Part shown: piece after piece, positions 18,025 through 26,373 of the stretch
Layout: every line of letters begins with the position of its first letter
Numbering within the stretch: position 1 is the first letter of the stretch
Source of the DNA: Croceicoccus sediminis
Lineage (GTDB): Bacteria > Pseudomonadota > Alphaproteobacteria > Sphingomonadales > Sphingomonadaceae
Direction of reading: 5' to 3'
Length of the DNA stretch: 64,000 bases
Assembly: GCF_007570835.1 (NCBI RefSeq)
Contig: NZ_SUNC01000001.1
Coordinates: 682,001 to 746,000, forward strand
Position numbers and translations under genes: made by a program
The notes under the pieces: generated by a model
What the model saw: the letters and a program-made list of their open reading frames with translations, nothing else
Database searches by the model: none
Told to the model about the DNA's origin: nothing

Positions 18025-18518
18025 CGATCCGCGGCCTCACCTTCATCGTCATCTTCGAGCCTGCGATCTCCCCCCATCCACTTTTCGGTCAGCCGCAGGA
18101 TCGTAATCATGACGACGCTGATCACGAAGCCTATCGCGACCAGCGGCCATTGCCCCGCCCCGCAAGCGATGCCGAGCACCGATGCCAGCCATAAATGCGC
18201 CGCCGTCGTTATGTTGTGGAGCTTGCCCTTCGAAAAAACGATCAGCCCCGCCCCGACGATCCCGATAAAGGCTCCTGTCGCCTCGAACAGGCGCAACGGG
18301 TCCATCCGCCCAGGGCCAAGCTGCATGTAAAGCGCAAGAACCGAAATGGTGGTCGCGGCAGCGGAGAAGCAGACCAGGCCATGCGTACGCAGTCCTGCCG
18401 CATGCCCCCGCAGTTCCCGGTCCAGCCCGAGGAGAAGACCGATGACGGCAGCGACCCCTAAGCGGAGCAGAACCTCGGTATCGATCCAGTGGAGCGCAGT
18501 CGCCTCGTTCAGTTCCAT
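18021..18518 (-). CDS. MgtC/SapB family membrane protein
   Basis: A 165-residue inner-membrane protein with about four hydrophobic segments. The conserved family block is AAVIGLLLGLDRELRGHAAGLRTHGLV around residues 18-44 (written here in two parts: GLLLGLDREL, HAAGLRTHGLV), followed by the acidic-residue-poor second half and FEATGAFIGIVGAGLIVF. It lacks the C-terminal ACT-like domain of Salmonella MgtC and ends in a short charged tail. Its start shares one base with the ku stop (TGATG) and its stop overlaps the ligD start, so it is translationally wedged between two DNA-repair genes. Why a membrane protein sits there is unclear. Confidence 0.88.
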   Translation of the reverse strand: MELNEATALHWIDTEVLLRLGVAAVIGLLLGLDRELRGHAAGLRTHGLVCFSAAATTISVLALYMQLGPGRMDPLRLFEATGAFIGIVGAGLIVFSKGKLHNITTAAHLWLASVLGIACGAGQWPLVAIGFVISVVMITILRLTEKWMGGDRRLEDDDEGEAADR

Positions 18519-19354
18519 CAGGCGCTCTTGCGTCGGTTCGTCGGCTTCTTCGCCGCGGGTTTGTCCTCGCTCACCGACTGCTTGAGTGCGGCCATGAGGT
18601 CGATAACGTTGGAGCCCGACTTGCCCGAAGGTTTGTCCACGTCCTCAATGACTTTCTTGCCGCTCTTCGACTTGGCCTTCTTGTCGATCAGCTTTTTCAG
18701 CGCATCGGAATAGCGGTCATGGAACTCGCTCGCATCGAAGGGCGCGCTGCGCTGGTCGATCAGGGTAGTGGCGAGGTCGAGCAGTTCCTTCTTGGGCTTG
18801 CTCTCCTCGATATCGGCGAAGAACGCCTGCCCTGCGCGAACTTCGTCGGCGTAGCGCAGCGTTTCCATCAGGAGTCCCTTGCCGCAAGGCTTGATCGCGA
18901 CCAGCGTTTCGCGCCCGCGTACCGACAACTGGCCCAGCCCGACCTTCTTGGCCTTGCGCAGCGCCTCGCGCAGGACAACGAAAGCTTCTTCGGCCAGATC
19001 GTCCGATGGGGCGACGTAATAGGGCTTTTCGAAATAGAGCGGGTCGATCTCGCACGAATCGACGAACTGGACGAGCTCCAGCGTCTTCTTGCTCTCCAGC
19101 TTGACCGCCTCGATCTCCTCGTCATCGAGCAGGACATAATTGCCCTTGGAAATCTCGTAGCCGCGGATGATGTCGTCGCGATCGACCGGACCGATGCCGG
19201 GCACCACTTTTTCATAAGCGATGCGCTTGCCCGAAGGTTCGTGGATCTGGCGAAAGCTGATCTTGGCGCCGGACTTTGTCGCGGCATAGGCCTCGACCGG
19301 GATCGAGACGAGCGCCAGCCTGATCTGGCCCTGCCAATATGCGCGTGCAGCCAT
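18518..19354 (-). CDS. ku: Ku DNA end-binding protein
   Basis: Homodimeric Ku that threads onto double-strand breaks and recruits LigD. The start ARAYWQGQIRLALVSIPVEA is the classic bacterial Ku N-terminus, followed by ISFRQIHEPSGKRI, VVPGIGPVDRDDIIRGYE, VLLDDEEIEAV, and the DLATTLID to FHDRYSDALKKLI C-terminal core. A short Lys-rich tail (DKKAKSKSGKK) ends the 278 residues, as in LigD-recruiting Ku. The ATG at 19354 has AAAGGAAA upstream and matches the conserved start; a longer frame from 19396 is less likely. It is first in a ku-mgtC-ligD operon and lies 64 bases downstream of tRNA-Ala on the same strand. Confidence 0.95.
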   Translation of the reverse strand: MAARAYWQGQIRLALVSIPVEAYAATKSGAKISFRQIHEPSGKRIAYEKVVPGIGPVDRDDIIRGYEISKGNYVLLDDEEIEAVKLESKKTLELVQFVDSCEIDPLYFEKPYYVAPSDDLAEEAFVVLREALRKAKKVGLGQLSVRGRETLVAIKPCGKGLLMETLRYADEVRAGQAFFADIEESKPKKELLDLATTLIDQRSAPFDASEFHDRYSDALKKLIDKKAKSKSGKKVIEDVDKPSGKSGSNVIDLMAALKQSVSEDKPAAKKPTNRRKSA

Positions 19355-19418
19355 GCGGAAATTTCCTTTCGGAAGCATCAGCGCACGAGCAGTCAAATTG
19401 TTTCATGAAGGAGGTCGA

Positions 19419-19494
<76 letters not shown>

Positions 19495-19608
19495 AATTTT
19501 CCATCGATTTGCGAATGCCCTGGGAGGCATCGCGGTCCCGACCGCGTCGGGAAGCGGCTCTTTAGGGAGAGCCTTTTTCGCTGGCAAGAGGAAAAATCAT
19601 CCCGCCAC

Positions 19609-19651
19609 AAAAAGCCTGCTGCGCGACCGGGTACGGAATACCCGGTCGCGC
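19609..19651 (-). terminator. terminator downstream of the TIGR02300 gene
   Basis: A perfect 13-bp inverted repeat (19621-19633 with 19639-19651, loop of five) begins ten bases after the gene's stop. On the minus strand it is followed within seven bases by TTTTT (19609-19613). The T-run is a little distant, but the stem is very stable. Confidence 0.65.
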
Positions 19652-19660
19652 GCGCGGCGA

Positions 19661-19972
19661 TCAGGTCTCGTCGTCGTTGTCGTCCTTGGCCTTGGCGACG
19701 CCAAGATCGTCGTCACCGCCAAGATCGACGTCGTTGTCGGGCGAATCGTCATCGTCGTCGATGTCGAGATCGTCATCCGCCAGATCGTCGTCGTTCTGCT
19801 CCACTTCCTTCTTTTCTTCGAAGGGAATCGGCTGCTTCGACTTCAACACGGGTTCGGGCGTCCACTCGTTACCGCATTCGATGCAGGTAACCGGATCGTC
19901 CTTGCCGAGATCGTAGAAGCGGGTGCCGCACTTCGGGCAGGTGTGCTTCGCACCCCATTCGGGCTTGACCAT
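19661..19972 (-). CDS. TIGR02300 family protein (FYDLN acid protein)
   Basis: A 103-residue alphaproteobacterial protein with two parts. The N-terminal 45 residues form a zinc-ribbon-like module, HTCPKCGTRFYDLGKDDPVT followed by CIECGNEW, with the two CxxC pairs at residues about 12-15 and 30-33 and the eponymous FYDLN-like FYDLG. The C-terminal half is extremely acidic (DDDLADDDLDIDDDDD). No function is established; the layout suggests nucleic-acid or protein binding. It is followed by a strong hairpin terminator and then tRNA-Ala. Confidence 0.93.
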   Translation of the reverse strand: MVKPEWGAKHTCPKCGTRFYDLGKDDPVTCIECGNEWTPEPVLKSKQPIPFEEKKEVEQNDDDLADDDLDIDDDDDSPDNDVDLGGDDDLGVAKAKDDNDDET

Positions 19973-20147
19973 GAATATCCTCGTTCGAAACCGCGCCTCC
20001 GCTTCGGCGGCGCCTTGATTGCTGCAATAATCTGGGCAGGCAGGGGCCGGGCTTCAAGCGCCCTGTCCCCGCCGGGGAGCGCGCGCCTTGCCATAGGGGC
20101 GCGCCCCTGTCAAAAGCCGCCGCCAAACCCGCGACCCACGGACAGCC

Positions 20148-21485
20148 ATGAGCCACGCAAATATCCCCACTCCACGCAATTTCAAGCCGGGCGCGCCGCT
20201 GACCGGACGGATCACCGTTCCGGGCGACAAGTCGATCAGCCACCGTTCGTTGATGTTCGGCGCGCTGGCGGTTGGCCGCACCACGGCAAAAGACCTGCTC
20301 GAAGGCGAAGACGTGATGGCGACCGCCGCCGCGATGCGCGCCATGGGCGCCCGGATCGTGCGCGAGGACGATGGCACTTGGACGATCGACGGCGTGGGTG
20401 TCGGCGGCCTGCTGCAGCCCGAAACCGCGCTGGACATGGGCAATTCCGGCACTTCGACGCGTCTTTTGCTGGGCGTGGTCGCCAGCCACGGCATTACCGC
20501 GACTTTCACCGGCGATGCCAGCCTGTCAAAACGCCCGATGGGCCGCGTGATCGAACCGCTGTCCTTGATGGGCGCCGATTTCACCTCCAGTCCCGGTGGC
20601 CGCCTGCCGCTGACGATGCGCGGCGCGCATCCGGCGGTACCGATCGAATACCGCCTTCCCGTCGCCAGCGCGCAGGTGAAAAGCGCGGTTCTGCTCGCCG
20701 GGCTCAACACGCCGGGCGTGACCCGCGTGATCGAACCCGTCGCCACGCGCGACCACACCGAACGCATGCTGACCGGATTCGGTGCCGACCTGACCGTCGA
20801 GGAAGTGAATGGTGAGCGAATCATCGACATTCGCGGTGAGGCCGAGCTTCGTCCGCAGGACATCGTCGTGCCCGGCGACCCGTCCTCCGCCGCCTTCTTC
20901 GTCGTTGCCGCCTTGCTTGTGCCCGGATCGGATCTCGTGGTCGCCAATGTCGGGCTGAACCCGACGCGCGCCGCGCTGTTTGACGTGCTACGCGCCATGG
21001 GCGGTTCGATCGAGGAAGTGGACCGCCGCGACGTCGGCGGAGAGCCGGTTGCCGACTTGCGCGTCCGTCATTCCGAACTTTCCGGGATCGAGGTCGATCC
21101 CGCCGTCGCCCCGGCCATGATCGACGAATTTCCCGTGCTCTTCGTAGCCGCCGCCCTGGCCAAGGGCCGCACCGTGACGACCGGCCTCGACGAACTGCGC
21201 GTCAAGGAATCGGACCGGCTGAGCGCCATGGCCGAGGCGCTGACGCTGGCCGGTGCCAGTGTCGAGGAGCGCGAGGACGGCCTCGTTATCGAAGGAACCG
21301 GCGGCGAACCGCTTGCCGGTACGTCGGGCGAACCTGTCACCACGCATCTCGACCACCGTATCGCGATGAGCATGGCCGTCGCAGGACTTGCCAGCCGGAG
21401 CGGTGTGGAGGTCGACGACACGTCCCCCATCGCGACCAGCTTCCCGACGTTCGAGGCGCTTCTGGCACAGGCGTCGGGCGCGTGA
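20148..21485 (+). CDS. aroA: 3-phosphoshikimate 1-carboxyvinyltransferase (EPSP synthase)
   Basis: Sixth step of the shikimate pathway, joining shikimate-3-phosphate and phosphoenolpyruvate. Typical motifs are ITVPGDKSISHRSLMFGALA (residues 22-41), LDMGNSGTSTRLLLG with the PEP-binding Gly-rich loop, SKRPMGRVIEPL, SAQVKSAVLLAGL, DEFPVLFVAAALAKG and RVKESDRLSAMAE. Its 445 residues match the family. The alanine/glycine pattern in the LDMGNSGTS loop cannot on its own decide class I or II. It starts a tightly overlapped set with a small membrane protein and cmk, and rpsA follows, an order widely conserved in alphaproteobacteria. Confidence 0.97.
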   Translation: MSHANIPTPRNFKPGAPLTGRITVPGDKSISHRSLMFGALAVGRTTAKDLLEGEDVMATAAAMRAMGARIVREDDGTWTIDGVGVGGLLQPETALDMGNSGTSTRLLLGVVASHGITATFTGDASLSKRPMGRVIEPLSLMGADFTSSPGGRLPLTMRGAHPAVPIEYRLPVASAQVKSAVLLAGLNTPGVTRVIEPVATRDHTERMLTGFGADLTVEEVNGERIIDIRGEAELRPQDIVVPGDPSSAAFFVVAALLVPGSDLVVANVGLNPTRAALFDVLRAMGGSIEEVDRRDVGGEPVADLRVRHSELSGIEVDPAVAPAMIDEFPVLFVAAALAKGRTVTTGLDELRVKESDRLSAMAEALTLAGASVEEREDGLVIEGTGGEPLAGTSGEPVTTHLDHRIAMSMAVAGLASRSGVEVDDTSPIATSFPTFEALLAQASGA

Positions 21486-21736
21486 CCCCGCTCGACATCC
21501 CGACCCTGATCGGCTTCGTCGGCATGGCCTGCATCATCTTCGCCTATGCCTACATGACCGGCAAGGCGGACCCCAACCCGTTCGTGCAGCACGGCGTCAA
21601 CCTCGTTGGCGCGATCCTGCTGGCCATATCGCTCTACTATCATCCCAACCTGCCCTCGATGGTGCTGGAAGGTTTTTGGGCCGCGATCGCTATCTGGGGC
21701 ATTGCCAAGGCTCTCAAGACCCGGAGGACCGCATGA
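21482..21736 (+). CDS. small membrane protein, CBU_0592-like
   Basis: An 84-residue protein with three predicted hydrophobic segments: LIGFVGMACIIFAYAYM, VNLVGAILLAISLYY, and MVLEGFWAAIAIWGIAKAL. This arrangement resembles the CBU_0592 family, whose function is unknown. The start is GTG, overlapping the aroA stop by four bases, and the stop overlaps the cmk ATG by four, so it is translated only within this operon. No catalytic residues are visible. Confidence 0.8.
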   Translation: MTPLDIPTLIGFVGMACIIFAYAYMTGKADPNPFVQHGVNLVGAILLAISLYYHPNLPSMVLEGFWAAIAIWGIAKALKTRRTA

Positions 21737-22356
21737 TCATCGCCGTCGACGGCCCCACCGCGTCGGGCAAGGGCACGATCGCCAAGGCGCTGGCCACGCA
21801 CTTCGGCCTGCCGCATCTCGATACCGGCCTGCTCTACCGCGCGGTCGGCAAGCAGACGGTGTTGAACGGCGGCAACCCCGACGATCCGCTGGATGCCGTG
21901 CGCGCCGTGGACTTTCCCGACAGCCTGCTGGACGATCCCGACTTGCGCAGCGAGGCCAGCGGCGCGCTGGCCAGCAGGGTTTCGGTTCACAAGGGCGTTC
22001 GCGCAGCCCTGCTCGAACGCCAGCGCGCTTTCGCCGCACAGCCCGGCGGTGCGGTTCTCGACGGCCGTGACATCGGCACCGTCATCGCGCCCGATGCGGA
22101 CGTGAAGCTGTTCGTGACCGCCAGCGTCGCGGCACGCGCCGATCGCCGCCATGCCGAAAGCCTGTCGCGCGGCCACGCGGTCACGCTCGACGAAATTCGC
22201 GCCGACCTTGCCGCCCGCGACGAACGCGACCGCAACCGCGCCGAGGCCCCGTTGGTCGAAGCGGCGGACGCCATCCTGCTCGACAATTCGGACCTTGATG
22301 CCAAGGCATCGGTCGCCGAAGCGATCAGGCTGGTGGAAGAAGCGCTGGCGGCATAA
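21733..22356 (+). CDS. cmk: (d)CMP kinase
   Basis: Phosphorylates CMP and dCMP. The P-loop is in MIIAVDGPTASGKGTIAKAL (residues 1-20), followed by HLDTGLLYRAVG (substrate-binding), and LDGRDIGTVIAPDADVKLFV with the conserved Arg-Asp pair near residues 110-125. RAARRHAE-type LID residues appear as ARADRRHAESL. At 207 residues it is slightly shorter than enterobacterial enzymes, as usual in sphingomonads. It is translationally coupled to the preceding gene and stands 255 bases before rpsA, the order seen in many Proteobacteria. Confidence 0.96.
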   Translation: MIIAVDGPTASGKGTIAKALATHFGLPHLDTGLLYRAVGKQTVLNGGNPDDPLDAVRAVDFPDSLLDDPDLRSEASGALASRVSVHKGVRAALLERQRAFAAQPGGAVLDGRDIGTVIAPDADVKLFVTASVAARADRRHAESLSRGHAVTLDEIRADLAARDERDRNRAEAPLVEAADAILLDNSDLDAKASVAEAIRLVEEALAA

Positions 22357-22611
22357 GGACGGCGCGATAATCCGGCCGAAAACCCCGGAAGTTCGCCAAA
22401 AACCGGCTTTTTCCTTGCCTTCATCGCCCGATGGGCGTAACGGCGCGCGGTCCCGAAAGCCCCCGCGGCTTGACGGATGCCGTGGACCGCATTCGGCGCC
22501 CGCGGCAGTTCGGCCCTTTTGGCCCGCCGATGCAATGGTGCAGATGGCGGAGGAAAGACCGGCGGAAAAACCGCCTGGCCGGAAAATCGACAAACGGGAA
22601 TACCCCAAACC

Positions 22612-24318
22612 ATGGCCACTTCGGCAAACCCGACTCGCGACGATTTCGCGAAAATGCTCGACGACATGCTTGGTAACGAGGCCGATGGCGGCTTCGAAGG
22701 CCGCGTCGTCAAGGGCACCGTCACCGCAATTGAAAACGACAAGGCCGTCATCGACGTCGGCCTGAAGAGCGAAGGCCGCGTCCGCCTCGCCGAATTCGCC
22801 CGCCAGGGTGAAGATCACGGCTTGAAGGTCGGCGACGAAGTCGAAGTCTATGTCGACCGCGTTGAAAACGCCGACGGCGAAGCAATGCTGTCGCGCGACC
22901 GCGCCCGCCGCGAAGCTGCCTGGGACCGTCTCGAAAGCGAATTCGGCGAAGGCAAGCGCGTCGAAGGCCAGATCTTCGGCCGCGTGAAGGGCGGCTTCAC
23001 CGTCGACCTCGACGGCGCCGTGGCCTTCCTGCCCGGCTCGCAGGTCGATATCCGTCCGGTCCGCGACATTGCCCCGCTGATGGGCATTCCGCAGCCGTTC
23101 CAGATCCTGAAGATGGATCGCCGCCGCGGCAACATCGTCGTGTCGCGCCGCGCCGTCCTCGAAGAAACCCGCGCCGAACAGCGCAGCGAACTCATCGGCA
23201 ACCTGGAAGAAGGCCAGGTCATCGAGGGCGTCGTCAAGAACATCACCGATTACGGTGCGTTCGTCGACCTCGGCGGCATCGACGGTCTGCTCCACGTCAC
23301 CGACATGAGCTACAAGCGCGTCAACCACCCGAACGAGGTGGTGAACATCGGCGACACCGTCACTGTCCAGATCGTCCGCATCAATTCGGAAACGCAGCGC
23401 ATCTCGCTCGGCATGAAGCAGCTTGAAAGCGATCCGTGGGACGGCGTTGGCGTGAAGTACCCGGTCGGCGCAAAGCTGTCGGGCACCGTCACCAACATCA
23501 CCGAATACGGCGCATTCGTCGAACTGGAACCGGGCATCGAAGGCCTCGTCCACGTTTCGGAAATGAGCTGGACCAAGAAGAACGTCCACCCCGGCAAGAT
23601 CGTCTCGACCTCGCAGGAAGTCGAAGTCATGGTTCTCGAGGTCGACGCCGACAAGCGCCGCATCTCGCTCGGCCTCAAGCAGGCCCAGTCGAACCCCTGG
23701 GACGACTTCGCAGAGAAGCACCCGATCGGCTCGACCGTCACCGGCGAAGTCAAGAACGCGACCGAATTCGGCCTGTTCATCGGCCTTCCGGGCGACGTCG
23801 ACGGCATGGTTCACATGTCGGACATCGCATGGGGCATCTCGGGCGAAGACGCCCTTGCCCTGCACCGCAAGGGTGAAGAAGTCGAAGCCGTGGTTCTCGA
23901 CGTCGACGTCGACAAGGAACGCATCAGCCTCGGCATGAAGCAGCTCGAAAAGGGCGCACCGGCAGTCGGCGCGGCTCCGGGCGGCACGGGCCTTCGCCGC
24001 GGCGAAGTCGTCACTGTCACCGTTCTCGAAGTCCGCGATGGCGGTCTCGAAGTTCAGGTCGGAGACGATGGCGCAACCGGCTTCGTCAAGCGTTCGGACC
24101 TTGGCCGCGATCGTGACGAACAGCGTCCCGACCGCTTCCAGCCCGGCCAGAAGGTCGACGCAATGGTCACCGGTTTCGACCGCACCAAGAAGCCGAACTT
24201 CTCGATCAAGGCGCGTCAGATCGCCGAAGAGAAGCAGGCCGTGGAACAGTACGGTTCGTCGGATTCGGGCGCTTCGCTCGGCGACATCCTCGGCGAAGCC
24301 CTCAAGGGCAAGAACTGA
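22612..24318 (+). CDS. rpsA: 30S ribosomal protein S1
   Basis: Ribosomal protein S1, 568 residues, with six S1 (OB-fold) repeats spanning roughly residues 29-530. The repeats are seen as GRVVKGTVTAI, GQIFGRVKGGFTV, VIEGVVKNITDYGAFVDL, KLSGTVTNITEYGAFVEL, TVTGEVKNATEFGLFIGL and a divergent last one starting RRGEVVTVTVLEV. Repeats three and four are nearly identical, as in typical S1. The longer open frame upstream is ignored; the ATG at 22612 starts the usual MATSANPTRDDFAKML. The 255-base leader contains a GGCGG-AAAAA-CCGCC hairpin 36 bases before the start, in a position where S1 autoregulation could act, but this is untested. Confidence 0.97.
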   Translation: MATSANPTRDDFAKMLDDMLGNEADGGFEGRVVKGTVTAIENDKAVIDVGLKSEGRVRLAEFARQGEDHGLKVGDEVEVYVDRVENADGEAMLSRDRARREAAWDRLESEFGEGKRVEGQIFGRVKGGFTVDLDGAVAFLPGSQVDIRPVRDIAPLMGIPQPFQILKMDRRRGNIVVSRRAVLEETRAEQRSELIGNLEEGQVIEGVVKNITDYGAFVDLGGIDGLLHVTDMSYKRVNHPNEVVNIGDTVTVQIVRINSETQRISLGMKQLESDPWDGVGVKYPVGAKLSGTVTNITEYGAFVELEPGIEGLVHVSEMSWTKKNVHPGKIVSTSQEVEVMVLEVDADKRRISLGLKQAQSNPWDDFAEKHPIGSTVTGEVKNATEFGLFIGLPGDVDGMVHMSDIAWGISGEDALALHRKGEEVEAVVLDVDVDKERISLGMKQLEKGAPAVGAAPGGTGLRRGEVVTVTVLEVRDGGLEVQVGDDGATGFVKRSDLGRDRDEQRPDRFQPGQKVDAMVTGFDRTKKPNFSIKARQIAEEKQAVEQYGSSDSGASLGDILGEALKGKN

Positions 24319-24374
24319 GCCGAAGTGTCGGCGGCACAAGTTCGCTTGTGCCGTCCTGACACCAGGCCGGCCGG

Positions 24375-24420
24375 CGGGCCATAAGGCCCGTTCGACGTCA
24401 TGGGATTTACTCCCATGACG
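24375..24420 (+). other. two hairpins in the rpsA 3' region
   Basis: CGGGCC-ATAA-GGCCCG (24375-24390) is followed by a perfect 10-bp inverted repeat, CGTCATGGGA-TTTAC-TCCCATGACG (24396-24420). Neither has a T-run. Together with the terminator that follows they give a string of three stem-loops downstream of rpsA, possibly mRNA 3'-end stabilisers. Confidence 0.6.
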
Positions 24421-24443
24421 GTCCCCGGCCCCGATAAAAATCG

Positions 24444-24478
24444 AAAGGCCCGCCGTGCATTTTGCCGGCGGGCCTTTT
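24444..24478 (+). terminator. rho-independent terminator of rpsA
   Basis: AAAGGCCCGCC (24444-24454) pairs with GGCGGGCCTTT (24467-24477) around a 12-base loop, with TTTT at the 3' side. It is the last of three hairpins between rpsA and gloB. On the other strand the stem also ends in T residues, but no leftward gene ends here. Confidence 0.85.
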
Positions 24479-24526
24479 GCTTTGTGAGCCTCCCTTCCCT
24501 ATCTTTCTCCGGATAAGGAGCCTCCC

Positions 24527-25285
24527 ATGATCGAAGTTCACCAGTTCCCCTGTTTGTCGGACAACTACGGCTATCTGCTGCACGACACCGACAGCAATGA
24601 AACCGTGTGCATCGATACGCCCGACGCTGAGGCCTATATGAAAGAGGCCGCCGCGCGCGGCTGGCAGATCACGCAGATCTGGAACACCCACTGGCACCCT
24701 GACCATGCCGGCGGGAACGAAGCGATCAAGGCGGCAACCGGCTGCACCGTAACCGCCCCTGCCGGTGATGCGGCAAAGATTGCGGCTATCGACGTTACGG
24801 TCGAAGGAGGCGATGTTGTGCGCATCGGTGCATACGAAGCCCAAGTCATCGACGTCGGCGGCCATACCAACGGGCACATCGCCTATTACCTGCCCGAGGC
24901 GGGAATCGCCTTCGTCGGCGACGCCGTCTTCGCGCTGGGCTGCGGACGAATGTTCGAGGGCAATCCCGAACAGTTCTGGCAAAGCCTGAAGCGCGTCCGC
25001 GAACTTCCGGACGAGACCCTGCTTTACTGCGCCCACGAGTATACCGAGGCCAATGCCCGTTTTGCGATACACGCGGACCCCGAAAACCAGGCGCTTTGCG
25101 ACTATGTCGAGGAAATCAAGGACCGCCGCAGCCGCGGCCTTCCGACGGTTCCGGCACGGCTTGGCCGTGAGATCGAGACCAATCCCTTCCTGCGGGCAGA
25201 CGATCCGGTCATGCAGGCCCGGTGGGGCGGCGACGGTGCCGTCGGGACTTTCGCACACTTGAGAAGCGCGAAAGACAGTTTCTAA
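24527..25285 (+). CDS. gloB: hydroxyacylglutathione hydrolase (glyoxalase II)
   Basis: Hydrolyses S-lactoylglutathione to D-lactate and glutathione in methylglyoxal detoxification. It is a metallo-beta-lactamase fold enzyme of 252 residues; the binuclear metal motif NTHWHPDHAGG has ligands H55, H57, D59 and H60, and later ligands come from GGHTNGHIAYY, FVGDAVFALGCGRMFEG and YCAHEYT. The C-terminal helices (NPFLRADDP, FAHLRSAKD) carry the glutathione-binding residues that separate glyoxalase II from other members. The ATG has AAGGAG six bases upstream. It converges on the histidine kinase gene with a six-base gap. Confidence 0.96.
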   Translation: MIEVHQFPCLSDNYGYLLHDTDSNETVCIDTPDAEAYMKEAAARGWQITQIWNTHWHPDHAGGNEAIKAATGCTVTAPAGDAAKIAAIDVTVEGGDVVRIGAYEAQVIDVGGHTNGHIAYYLPEAGIAFVGDAVFALGCGRMFEGNPEQFWQSLKRVRELPDETLLYCAHEYTEANARFAIHADPENQALCDYVEEIKDRRSRGLPTVPARLGREIETNPFLRADDPVMQARWGGDGAVGTFAHLRSAKDSF

Positions 25286-25291
25286 AGGCGC

Positions 25292-26365
25292 TTAGCTCTT
25301 CTGGGCCAGGGGCACGCGGAAGCTGACCATCAGGCCGTCCTCGTCCCAGCTATGCGTTGCCGGCCCCGGCAGGGCAGCAGACATCCGCATGACGAGACGC
25401 AGGCCCGTGCCGTGCACGATATCTTTCGACAGCGGAACGTCCAGCCATTCGCGCCAGATGAATTCCGCCTCGGTCTCGCCCAGATCGACGCGAAGGTCGA
25501 CCTTGCCGCCCCTGCCCGAAAGCGCACCGTGCGTGTGGGCATTCGAATCCAGTTCGCCCAGGACGATCGCGATCGTTCGCGCCGTTTCCGCGTCGATCAT
25601 CCCGCACAAGGCGCCCGACATTGAGAAACGCTCCGACTTTTTCATCTGCGCGCAAAGCCCGTCCAGCAGGTCGGCAAGTGCCAGTGAATTCGACCCGGCT
25701 TTCGCCGAAAGGCCAAGCGCGATGTTGAGCCGGTCGAGCCGTTCCATCAACCGTTCGGTCCGGTCGAGGCCTTGCGCATCGTTTCCCAGCGAAATGCGGG
25801 CAAGTGCGCCGATCAGGGCAAGCTGGTTCGACGCCTTGTGAATCAGTTCGGCTTCGCCGGAGTGCGTATCGTCCCGTTGCCGGTGGCGTGTTATGTCACG
25901 CGACGTGCACAGGACGTGGGCGGGCCAGCCGTGCTTGTCGCGGATCGGGCTTGCATATACTTCCCACCAGCGGTCTTCGCCCTTGGCAGTCGGGCAATAG
26001 GCCTCGAACCGCGTCTTGCGACCCTTGGCAGCCTCTGCGATCGCGCCGGTCAAAGCCGCGCGGCTTTCCTCTGGCCACATCTTTAGCAATTTCCGGCCAG
26101 CGACAGCCGCGAAATCGTCGATCTGCATGGCATGACGACCGTTGGGGTTCATGTACTCCAGATCGCCTTCGAGGCTTAGTACCTTGATGCAGTCGGGACT
26201 TTGATCGAGAATGGCCCAAACCAATTCCCGGTCATCGACCCCCGCATTACTGAGATGAAGCGTTTCGCCCACAACCACGACCCCATGGCGCACAAACTGC
26301 GTTTTGTGCTCGCGTGAAATAGCAACGATTGCATTCAGAGTCGACCCGGCGCATCCCGATCGCAC
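25292..26365 (-). CDS. PAS domain sensor histidine kinase, HWE/HisKA_2-like
   Basis: A cytoplasmic sensor kinase of up to 357 residues with no membrane segment. A PAS domain covers about residues 48-160 (ILDQSPDCIKVLSLEGDLEY to the PAC end HVLCTSRDITRHR). The dimerisation helix ELIHKASNQLALIGALARI holds the likely phosphorylated His. The N box is ELDSNAHTHGALS, and IWREW supplies the Trp-x-Glu of HWE kinases, but the usual following Gly-Gly-Pro is replaced by LDVP; HGTGLRLV is the last ATP-binding loop. No receiver gene adjoins it. The first codons sit nine bases after the atp terminator, so translation may really begin downstream, for example at a GTG near 26293. Confidence 0.8.
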   Translation of the reverse strand: MRSGCAGSTLNAIVAISREHKTQFVRHGVVVVGETLHLSNAGVDDRELVWAILDQSPDCIKVLSLEGDLEYMNPNGRHAMQIDDFAAVAGRKLLKMWPEESRAALTGAIAEAAKGRKTRFEAYCPTAKGEDRWWEVYASPIRDKHGWPAHVLCTSRDITRHRQRDDTHSGEAELIHKASNQLALIGALARISLGNDAQGLDRTERLMERLDRLNIALGLSAKAGSNSLALADLLDGLCAQMKKSERFSMSGALCGMIDAETARTIAIVLGELDSNAHTHGALSGRGGKVDLRVDLGETEAEFIWREWLDVPLSKDIVHGTGLRLVMRMSAALPGPATHSWDEDGLMVSFRVPLAQKS

Positions 26366-26373
26366 CCTGACGC

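Noticed and set aside
15814-18330. 838-codon open frame antisense to ligD and the MgtC-like gene
   Set aside because: It lies opposite a multidomain protein with every expected motif; the antisense product has no recognisable domain and arises from third-position GC bias.
23222-23690. Near-identical repeats inside rpsA
   Set aside because: These are the expected similar S1 domains three and four, not a separate repeat element.
21640-24339. 899-codon open frame antisense to cmk and rpsA
   Set aside because: It is a mirror of two strongly coding genes in GC-rich DNA; its product is low-complexity (Asp/Val/Ala rich) with no domain, and rpsA is certain.
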